A stretch of 64,000 bases of DNA from contig NZ_JAPDFT010000001.1 in the NCBI RefSeq assembly GCF_025949665.1, positions 3,082,648 to 3,146,647 of the forward strand. Reading direction: 5' to 3'. Origin of the DNA: Chryseobacterium viscerum (lineage in GTDB: Bacteria; Bacteroidota; Bacteroidia; Flavobacteriales; Weeksellaceae). A model generated the notes under the pieces. That model did no database searches and had not been told where the DNA came from. It saw only the letters and a list, made by a program, of their open reading frames with translations. Each line of letters begins with the position of its first letter. Positions within the stretch are counted from its first letter, which is position 1. Made by a program: the position numbers and the translations under genes. Below are positions 18,309-28,700 of the stretch, one piece after another.

Positions 18309-18944
18309 TCAGTGAAATGGTATAGCTACAAATGTATTTTCAAAAATATCTAGTGGTAACGTTTTATCTACATTTAACAGTGTACAACCTTTATTACAAA
18401 TACAAAGCTTTATTAGTTCTCCATTATGACTATATCCATTTAAAATTAATGCCTGGACACCATCTGTATCTAAGATTCTAACAAATTCTTTAAATTTTTC
18501 AACTCTATCTGAAATCTCCAGAAAGTTTAGATTGATATCAACAAATGATGTATGCATTTCGGTTACTATTTGAAAAAAATGTTGCCCAATATTATAAGCT
18601 GTAAGATCTTTAAATTGTTCATCAGATATTTTAAGATCTGTTTCCAAGCAATCCAAATAAACTATCCTGTCAGCTGATAAATAGTTTTGAGTGTATAACT
18701 TGGCACCTAGTGAGATATTAATATTATTTCTTCTGAAAGCCCTTTTCCATTCATCTATTTTTATTAAAATATTTTCATCTGAATATTCCCATAAAAAAGA
18801 ATAAACCTTCTGATTGGGAAAAAGATCAGCCATTTGAATACCATCTCTTTGACTGTAAAATAACCAAAAACTATCGTAATTGAGTAATTCATAATTAAAA
18901 AATTTCGACAGATAATAATTATTGGAATCTATATAGGATGTCAT
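18309..18944 (-). CDS. Uncharacterised protein, candidate immunity protein of the orphan Rhs tip
   Basis: 211 residues, no signal peptide and no membrane segment, acidic and aromatic-rich, with no family I recognise. It begins 5 bases after the broken Rhs tip and ends just before the cassette-end repeat, which is the standard position of an immunity gene in a polymorphic toxin cassette. The reading frame is intact while the toxin part next to it is decayed. A stand-alone role (protection against kin toxin) is possible. Function is inferred from position only. Confidence 0.6.
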   Translation of the reverse strand: MTSYIDSNNYYLSKFFNYELLNYDSFWLFYSQRDGIQMADLFPNQKVYSFLWEYSDENILIKIDEWKRAFRRNNINISLGAKLYTQNYLSADRIVYLDCLETDLKISDEQFKDLTAYNIGQHFFQIVTEMHTSFVDINLNFLEISDRVEKFKEFVRILDTDGVQALILNGYSHNGELIKLCICNKGCTLLNVDKTLPLDIFENTFVAIPFH

Positions 18945-18949
18945 AAAAA

Positions 18950-19215
18950 TTAATGTTGTTTTCCTGTTTTATTTGTAGAGCGAGGCATTTGTCCTTTAAA
19001 AGTATAATGGGCTCCTTTCTTATTATGATAATGAGGAGGTTCGTATACTTGCTCTCGGATTATAATATCTCGCTCCGTAATATACAGCCCTGTTTCTCTA
19101 TCCAGTTCTTTTGCATTGAACTTATATGGGTTATCATATACTCCTGTTCTCTGCTCCAGCATGGTTTCTCCGAATGGTAAATTTAAGAAAAACTGTGTAC
19201 TCTGAGCACTGGAAT
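18950..19215 (-). pseudogene. Orphan Rhs core and tip fragment with frameshift
   Basis: The segment from about 19215 to 19044 is closely similar to 20754-20584 of the large Rhs gene, covering SAQSTQFFLNLPFGE through KELDRETGLYYYGARYYNPRASI. It lacks an upstream Rhs body. In the stretch coding YYYGARYY one base is missing (GTAATATACAG here against GTAATAATACAG in the large gene), so the frame leaves the Rhs reading and runs on as a 70-residue open frame from 19162 ending GQMPRSTNKTGKQH. Without the shift the core would end after RASI and a few residues. The last 30 residues in the shifted frame (EPPHYHNKKGAHYTFKG) may be the end of a former toxin domain. A displaced and decayed tip cassette is the best reading. 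Confidence 0.75.
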
Positions 19216-19254
19216 AAATAACATTACAAATGATAAAGACGATTCTTAAAGTAC

Positions 19255-19346
19255 AAAACCTCGCATTTTGCGAGGTTTTTTTTAATATTAAATTAAGTTA
19301 CTTTTGATTTTTTCACCTCAAAGTCAGGAGACTTTGCGAAGCGGTG
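19255..19346. repeat. Cassette-end repeat, copy 1
   Basis: Hairpin AACCTCGCA-TTT-TGCGAGGTT (19257-19277), AT stretch, then CACCTCAAAGTCAGGAGACTTTG with the same small stem as copy 2. It lies downstream of the 133-residue candidate immunity gene and upstream of the orphan Rhs fragment, so each cassette ends in one copy. Confidence 0.8.
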
Positions 19347-19369
19347 CTAGTATTTTTAATGTTAATTAT

Positions 19370-19771
19370 TTATTCTAATTGCCATATCAAATTATACATT
19401 TTTTTTTGTTTTAAAAATTGTTCCTCACTAACCTCTTGTACCTTGTATTGTTTTACATGATAATAATAAGTATTATCATGAGTTAAATATTGATTTTTAT
19501 AATTATTATTTATGAATTTATTTCCTTCTAAACTTGATATGGCAATAATTTCATCTTGCTTTATATATACATCTAAAACACTTGGAACTGTTAAACTATA
19601 TCCATGTTCCTCTTTATGCATTAAATTATATTCTCCGTTAATCTCTACTACAAAATATTTATCAATAAGATGAACCTCATGCTTATTTGTAAAGAAATCT
19701 GACAGAAAAATTCTTATGACAAAGAAAGCTCCTAATAATATGATTATGACTAGAAATATTTTAAATTTCAT
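19370..19771 (-). CDS. Small membrane-anchored protein, candidate immunity protein of the Rhs toxin
   Basis: 133 residues: an N-terminal membrane segment (IFLVIIILLGAFFVIRIFL) and a polar, Tyr-rich domain facing the periplasm. I recognise no family. It starts 7 bases after the Rhs stop codon, as expected for the gene that protects the producer from the C-terminal toxin. The membrane anchor would suit a toxin acting in the periplasm or at the membrane. Function is by position only. Confidence 0.6.
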   Translation of the reverse strand: MKFKIFLVIIILLGAFFVIRIFLSDFFTNKHEVHLIDKYFVVEINGEYNLMHKEEHGYSLTVPSVLDVYIKQDEIIAISSLEGNKFINNNYKNQYLTHDNTYYYHVKQYKVQEVSEEQFLKQKKMYNLIWQLE

Positions 19772-19778
19772 TTTACAA

Positions 19779-22700
19779 TTATTTAATTTTTGAATTTTTA
19801 TAGGATTGAATAAAAAAATCTTTTGTTGGTACGGTCCACATATATAAATGAAACTTGCTGCTACTGCTACTCTTATCCCTTTTTAATAAGCCATCTGTTG
19901 CCGACCCTAATGTTTTACTGTCAAAAACACTCATAATGACATTTTTCCCATCATCACTTACTCTTGCTGTTGACCAAAAACTTCCTAATACATTCTTTTC
20001 TTTAAAGAAAGTATTATCCTCATAAAATTTACCCGAAATAAAGTCTCCTAAAGAATTCATAGCTATTTTCCAAAATTCTTGACCTCCAATTTTCCCAATA
20101 TCATAAAAGTAACCTTGGGTTTCTCCATTCTCAATTTTTCCATCTTTACCTAATAATTTTGCTAATTCAACTTGAGCTTGTTTTACAGAACTTGTATTTT
20201 TCACTAAATCAAGAACAGGTCCCGCCATTACAGTATTTTGTGGATCTGCTTGAATCCCAAATATTCCTCCAATAAATTTAGCCGTCTTATTTCTAGTATT
20301 AGCAGTATGATCAAAATACCAAGTTTGTGTATTTGGATTAATCCTAAAACCATTTGTTTCAAAAGATTTAAAATTATGAGCTCTTCCCTCATACTTTTTA
20401 ACAATATCTACCTGCTTCCCATCAGGATCAATATACTTAATCGGATTCTGATATGTATAAATATAAGGATTTAGATTACCCCAATAAAATACTCCTCCAT
20501 TATGTTCTCCATCACCATAAAACTGAGTCTCCATCGCCGGATTGTAAACAGCCAAAGGATCCACTCCATACCAAATACTCGCTCTTGGGTTATAATACCT
20601 CGCTCCGTAATAATACAGCCCTGTTTCTCTATCCAATTCTTTTGCATTGAACTTATATGGGTTATCATATACTCCTGTTCGCTGCTCCAGCATCGTCTCT
20701 CCGAATGGTAAATTTAGGAAAAACTGAGTACTCTGAGCACTGGAATTGGTCACAAATGTTGCCGTTCCTAAATGGTCAGTATGTAAATAGTATAATCCTA
20801 ACTGGCTGCTTGGTCCGTTTAAAGTATTCAGCTCTGCTAAGGAAATATCACCTACTCCTGCTTTTTCAAGATACGTTTTAAAGTCAACAGAAGGGTCAGG
20901 TTCTCTCATTGTTGTTCCCTGATCCGATGTTCTAAGGTTTAATGGAACAAAAATATTGCTTCCATCCATCACCCTGCTGGCAAATCGGGTTGATCCTTCA
21001 AAATAATGTTTGGTATATTGCCCGTTTAAAGATACCGTTACATATGGATTAGGATACAAAGTATAATCAGTTAAGCTTAAGCTACCCGGATCTACCAACT
21101 CTCCGTTCTGATACAGCTGAGAACTTCCATGAAGGTTATACTTAATCGTTCTTTCTCCTTTATCATCATACGCATAATATTGGTATACACCAGAATCGTC
21201 ACTGTAAAAAGCTTTTAAACGATCCTGTTCATCCCAGAACATCTGCTTGGCACCAAACTCATCGATATGCTTAATGGTATTCCCATTATAATCATACTCG
21301 AAGAATTGTTGGTTTCCACTGACATTACCGTCAATGATTGCTTCTACTTTATGAGTTTCCGGGATATATTTATAGTTATTAGAATAAGTATTCAATGGGT
21401 TCGGCTGCTGGTCGATCTGATGCACCTGCTCTTTCAATACAATTCCTCCACTTTCGTTATATTTTACCCTCTTAAGATCGAAATGAGAATTACTTTGTGC
21501 GTATGGAGAAGTATTGGGTGTTGTAGGAGTTCCTCCTTTGTCATTAAGCCCCATATCACTTTCTGTACCAATCAATCTGTTTAAGGTATCATATCCATAT
21601 TTGAAAGCATAGGTTCCTCCCATTTGATTCGGAGTTACCCCTACATCATTAGCAATACGCACAATATTTCCTCTCTTGTCATACTCATAACTGTTGGATA
21701 GAAATTGAGTGGTAGGATTCAATAGACCGGAATGACTTAACCTTCTGTTGGTATCAATATATGAATAGTTGGTTTTAGTACCGTTTCCATAATCTACATT
21801 TGTTCTCTGTTCATAATAGTCATATTTAATATTCTGAATATAATTATAGCTGCCATTGGTTATTTTCTTCAAATTTCCACCAAGATCATAGCTGTAAGTA
21901 AGCTGCTCTCCATCAGGATATGTCAGCTTTTTAAGACGGTTCCAGCTGTCATAGACATAATCCGTTTTGAACTCCATGGTTGGAATATTGTACCCGAATA
22001 TTCTGCGGGTTTCTGATGTTACCTCTCCTAATTTACCATAGTTATAAGTAGTATATCCTGTACCATCTGTTTTCGTGATGATTCTTCCGGAATTATTTCC
22101 TGAATTAGCAGGCATATAATCGTAATGAACATTATTAGGATTTACTGAACCACTAGGAAGGTTAGGAAGTTCAATATCAGTAAGTCTGTTCTTATCATAT
22201 TTATAATGGATCTGATGCGTCTGTATAGCAGGATCATTCACCAGGTTCGGAGTTCCCAACCAAGTCAGATGTCCTGCAGGATCATATACATAGGTGGTAA
22301 GCCCTTTATCAGGATGTACCATTTCTGTTCTTCTTCCTGCAAGATTATACTTATAAGTTGTTTTAATACCTTGCGGATCAGTTACGTTAAGCAGTTCACC
22401 TATTGTATTATATTCAAACTTTGTAGACAGAGGATCATTATCCAGATAATTTATTTTCTCAACAATCTGTCCCTCCGCATTGGTGAAAGTCTCTATTTTG
22501 GTATGATCCAGTTCTTCAATACTTTTAAACAGATTTCCTTCTATTTCATAGCGAATTGATTTTTCAACACTATCTTCATATTTAACATTCGTAATTCTAT
22601 CAGAATGGTCATAGGTATTCGCCAGCATATATTGGCTGAGATTCAGATTCAGATTATTATCCTGAAGATCTCCTTCCTGAGGCTGATATTGATAGATCTG

Positions 22701-25700
22701 TCTTCCCAGTACATCAAATACCGGTCTTCCTGAAATAGATCTGCGCTCTACTCCATTAATATCAACATCCTTTTTCACCTGTATGACTCTTCCCATGAAA
22801 TCTGAATAGGAATCTGTGTTAATCAGGTTACCTGGATGATCTGCATCATAATGGGATGTCTTTGCACGAAATATTTTAATACTCTGATTGGAATTTGGAA
22901 TCCCATAATGATCAAAATAATAGGTGTGAACTATCGTTGAATTTCCGATAAGACTGTAAGGATCATTTGCAGCAATCATTCTTCCATAATCATCATATGC
23001 GTAATCAATTGAATTCCCCGTAATATCTATACTTTTTATTAAAACATCTAAATAAGGATTATACAGTCCGAAAGAAATATATCCGAAGGCATCCGTAGTT
23101 CTCGCAACATACTTTCCTGTTTCCCCATCATATTCATAGGATATTGAATATCTGTTTGAAGTTTCATCTGGTGGATAAGTAACCGTTTTTACGTTTCCTG
23201 ATGCTTCATAGGTATAATCTGTTTCAATATTTTGGGAACCATCAAATACAATATACTTTCCAATATCTCCGGTATTTGCATTAATGTTTTGTGTACTTCT
23301 CTGCCTTAAAAGTGTAGAACCTGTTCCGTCATATACATTAATTTGCTTTGGTACACCTATAATATTATTATTTAACTGTCCCCAGTACTGTATAGCTGAT
23401 TTATACGAATTGGTAGGGCTGGTATAGGTATAATTTGAAACCAATCCGGTATTATAATCATACTCCATTTTTTCCGTAGTCTCTATTTCCCCGCCATTTT
23501 CAAATCTCGTATTGATCTTTTTATCCAGCAGAACCGTAGCCATTCTTCTTCCTTCTTTTCCTCCGGTATCAAAACTTTCCGTTAAGTAATTAGGGTCTAT
23601 TTTGGTTACATTATCTTTAAATCTATATAAACGATAGTTATAGATAACCTTAGAAATTAATTCATCATTACCCGTAAGGATTTTACTTTCTTTAATTAAT
23701 CCATTTAAGAAATAACTTGTATTATAATACGTATCTACTGTTTTACGGTACGTACTTCCTGCAGCACTTAATTGCTCGCTGGTTACTTTTTCAAATCCAA
23801 AGTTGTCTCTTTCTCTTCTGTCGTATTTAGATTTTTCAAATGTATATTTCGTTACAATATCTTTTGCTGCATCCGACTGAGTATAGTTGGTGCTGAATAC
23901 ATCTGGGTTCAAAATTCTTACTTCATCTACCACCAGTTTAGCATGAGGATCCTGATAATTCGGCTGTGTAAATTTATAATTTACTGCATACTGTCCTTTT
24001 GTTACAGCATGAGTAACTGTTTTAAGTTTATTTGTTTTTCCGATTAATGAATAGTTAACAATGAAACCATCGTTCGTATCTACTACCAGATCCGGGAAAC
24101 CATCTCCGTTCATATCTCTGAAAGTCTTCTTGGTTTCAGAAACATTGATTCCTAAATTCGCTGTCGCACCCGCACCTGCTTTTATAAAAATAACCAGAAT
24201 TGCAGGCGGAATAATTGGAATAGGTCCAAAATTCAGCATCAGATTTCCTCCAAAAGATACATAACCATTGTAAGAACCTGTTTCTTCAGTAAAATCAACT
24301 TTTCCTGTTGACTTAAGCAATGGAACTGCAGTATCAAATTTGTTCCCCAGATTGTAACGCACTTTGGCAGACTGATTACTATTATCTACATCAATGATAT
24401 CAACCAATCCGTCACCATTAATATCCTCATATACTACCTCCGCTGTACCTTTAGATCCGGATCCTCCTGCACTCGCACTGATCCCGAAACCGAAGCTGCT
24501 TAAAGCACTTAAATCAGCAAAAGATCCAAGGCCTCCTCCTATAGAAAAGTTAAGACCTCCTATTGGACGGGAACGATAAGAAGCCATATTCTGATAGAAC
24601 ATTGGTTCTGATAAACTCTTTCCGAGATTTAACATTACCGTACTAAAATCAATAATTCTATCTGGTAATCCATCTCCATTAACATCTGTCCAAAATGCTC
24701 TTCCGGTATCATATGAATTAAAGTAGTCACTAGCTCCCGCTCCGACTGTTACTCCAACTGACCAAGGCATTGAATTGTTAGCATGAGAGTCATTTCCATT
24801 TGAACCATTTACTTTAATTCTTCCGCTGGCAGAAAAGACGTTAAATGAAAACCCTAAAGAATTTACTTTTAAATAGCTGTAAGAATTGGTTGGAAAATCA
24901 CCAGTCGCTACAAGCTTGATGTCATCTAAGCCTCCTACAGAGTTTGTATACTGGATAGATTCCGGATATACCATATCAGGATAGCCATCTCCGTTCAGAT
25001 CTGCAAACGTCTGTGTTTCAATACTACCATTTTTAAGAGGTAGTGTTTCTGAATTCCCGGCACTTACTGTTCCTACACTTAGACCGCTGGTTGTATTATT
25101 TGATCGGCTGCTCTGTTTCTTACTGATTGCTTTCATTGTAGAATCTAATGAAAGAACTCCGTTCACTAAAGTTGTTGGTGATATTGCCGGAGGATTTGGA
25201 ATAGGATTTGAAAAATAACTTACTTCTTCATGATCCCTGAAAGAAGTTGCCGTTGAAAACTGTTCTTTACTTGTTCCTATCCACCTCTCTACTTTTTTCA
25301 TCGGTAAAGGACGGGGTTGTATAACCCATTCGGAATATGGTCTCATAGGAGAAACATACTGAGATACAGTATTATTTCCTGTATTCGGATTACCATTTAA
25401 TGCCACACAATCTGTCAAAGCCTGCCCGGTTAGCCCCTGACAAGATGTATTACCGTTTGTTGCCACACAATCTGTCAACGCTTGTCCTGTTAATCCCTGA
25501 CAAGCTGCATATGTATTCTGCAGCGCTACATTCCCAGTGAATGCTTGTTCTTCAATAGGTGTACCATAACTGTAATCTACAAAATTGTTTGGTTTATATA
25601 AAAATTGACCCCAGTTATTATAAATAGCGGATTTTGTATTATACATTGCTGTATTTACTGAAGTAGGCCACACAGTGGTCAACAAACTGGTAGTATCATA

Positions 25701-28700
25701 ATAAACATTAAAAGGTTTTCCTTGAAAATACTCTGAGTATTTATTAAATAAGGCATATTCAGCACCCGTCTGACAATAAACCTGTACCCTAAATCCTAAA
25801 TCAAAAGTAGGCTGCGTTAAGCTCCCTGTATAAATTGTAACTGGATCTATTCCCGGAACAGCCTGTCCTGTATACATGTTCTCCTCCACCAAGGTTGGAG
25901 TGGTACCCTGTGCAGCTGTAATGGTCACTTTTCTCTTGGCAAGAACATGATTTTCCTTTTTGATTACATAATAAAAACTTCCTGTTCCCAAGGTAGTAGC
26001 ATTCGCTATATCCTTATTAATCTGAACCCCAAATTCATGAATTCCGGTAACCGGAGGATTTGTTGGTGTTAATCTGATGTCAAGCCTCTCCTTAAGTTTA
26101 GTAACTGCAAATGAAGGATACTGAGCTGCCGGATCAAAATTTGCGCTGAAATTGCCGTTGTTAGATGTCGTTGCATTATATCCTACAGAAATTGAGTTGT
26201 TCCAGTTACTGGTAAGGAAATTTGTATATGAATCTGACTCTACAATAAACTTCAAATAAACCGGTTCGCTTGCATTTACAGATATTGAACCATTATATTC
26301 CTGTGTACTGAATGGTGAATCGCTTTGAACATAATTCTCAGAGTGCAAAACAGTGACAGCACCGGTAAGTGCATTTTCCTTGATCACCTTAAAGGTAAAA
26401 TCATCCGTAGAAGAAGGAAAATTAACACTGGAAACAACAATGTTTGCCGCTCCGTTAGCATCAAGATATATAGGTGCTATAAGATTATTCAGGAAAAAGT
26501 TGTTTCCATAACTTCCATTATTCAATCGAAACTGATCCTGCTCCATGTTTCTGCCTCTCAATGCCAGCCCGGTGGCAGGATCAATATAAGTAACCGTTGG
26601 ATTAGAATCTATTTGCAGATTGTCTTCCGAATTCTTGTGAAGCCTTATATATACCTTATCCCCACTTTTCACAAATAATCTGTTTGGATTATTAATTGCA
26701 CCATGTACATTATATTGGGTATTTCCTGCAGGTACATTAATAATCTGAGAATAATAATCATTATATTTCGAAATAGTGAAAGACTGTGACAGATTATTAG
26801 GATTAAGCTGCGTTAAAAAGATCCTTGCATGATAGAAATTATTAGGCTGGGTACTTCCAACTACATAATCAGGGTTCGCTATCTCTACAGAATAGTATGC
26901 CTTATCAGTGGGTTTTAACACAGTGACAGGGTTTAAAGGATCTGTACCACTTATACTCACATTATCATTAATAGTAATGTATCCGTCCTGAGAAGCAATC
27001 CATACTTTTACTACATCAGCAATAGGAGTTGGAGGGTATTCAGGCTCCACAATAGGTGGAACTTTAGGCCCTGGAGGTGGAATAAGAGGCGGCGCTATAG
27101 GCTTGACCTTAACCACCATATTTTCTGTATACTCTGAATGCTGGGTCATCTCAGGGCTTCCTCCCTGATTATACTTATTAAACCAAACCTTTCCGTCATT
27201 TACAATATCTACTAACCCATCAGAATTAGCATCAATCAGAAAGGTAGAAGTAATTCCTTTTGAAGTGGATGTGATGGAGGACTTGCTATATACAATTGCT
27301 CCCATATCCCACCCTGAACTATTGGTTTTGGTCTCTGTAAAAGAAAAATTACTGTTATAATTCAGAATCGGTTTAGACGGTAAGAATGATAATTTACCAT
27401 ATATATCTAATTTCCCTTCACTATAGATAAGCCCGGAAGATGTTCTATAAATCATATCCTGTATACCATCCCCGTTAAAGTCAATCAGCTGCTGTACATT
27501 TTTAGCTTCAGCAGTAGAATATCCAAAAGGGAACCCAAACATCAAGTGGCCATAAGCATCATTTGAGGAGTAAAAAAAATTTAATCCTGCTGCTGCTCTG
27601 AAATTCAGACCGCTTTCAGTAGAAACATTCCCATTAATTTTTGAAGGCTTCAGCATATTTCCAATAATACTGCCATAAGGGCTGCTCACTCCATTGCTAA
27701 CCTGAATTGTATTATCCGGACCAAAAATCTGATTGTTTTCAACTTCATTATAATATTCAAAACTATAGTCATCAACTATTGGAAGAGGATCAGGATATTT
27801 AATATTATATCCTTGAATGTATAATCTTCTTAATCTTGTTTTTGAGAACTGTCCTTCTTCATATTCCGATTTGTAGCTACGGATTTTTTGGGTCTTATAA
27901 CTAACATCAATGCTATTCAAAAGATAGGGCTCTACCCTTTTTACTCCTTGTTTGGCATTAATATTAATATCCTTCCTGCTTACGCTATTTTCAGTAACAA
28001 AATTGACACTATAATCCTGATTTCTACCATAAGTTATTTTTTGAATATGAAAATAAGTTCCTCCGTTAGCATTATTACCTGAACCGATATTAACATTCGT
28101 ATTGTTCTGATAGGTAAAAAGCATTCTATTACCGTGGGTATCTTCTATCATTCTCAATCCCCAATGAACAATCTGGCCTTCGCTATTTTTTATAACAGAG
28201 TTATCACTTCCACCATAATAGCTTTTAGTACCATTGGTAGAGGTAACCGTCCATGAATAAGTACCTATACTATTTCCCTCCCTTTCTATAAGGGTAAAAT
28301 CATGATTCTTTCTAAGATAAAACTGTTTTTTTCCTGTTGCATTTCTCGGTTGTCTTGCAGTTGTAATATCCGTAGAGGTTTCACTTACATTATTGTGTCT
28401 GTGAGGCAGGTAGCCGCCAGGATAAACAAGCATTTCGCCATCCAAGGTGTAAAGTTCAGTTTCTTCTCCTCCAAACATAGGCGTTCCCCATCTTGTATCT
28501 ACAGTAATCGCAGATAATCCCTGAAGATCCCATCCTTCGCCCATCCATCCGTTACCGGCACCGCTGTTGTAACCTATAGCTAAAGAAGGCTGCAATCCTC
28601 CCAAACCAGCAGGAACCTTGATAGGATAATTCATATTAGCATCTCCTTTCTGGCTTGCTGTAGGAGCATTCATGAGCTGCATGGCAGCCATCGGATCTGC

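Noticed and set aside
18208..19346. Insertion-sequence ends as an explanation of the paired hairpins
   Set aside because: The copies are direct, not inverted, and enclose no transposase; each follows a candidate immunity gene.
20453..20711. Overlapping short ORFs on both strands at the Rhs core, including one reading MITHISSMQKNWIEKQ
   Set aside because: They lie wholly within the Rhs coding sequence in other frames; the core motif is read in the main frame.
25391..25510. Possible CRISPR-like or minisatellite array
   Set aside because: Only two in-frame 60-base copies without spacers; a protein-level duplication.
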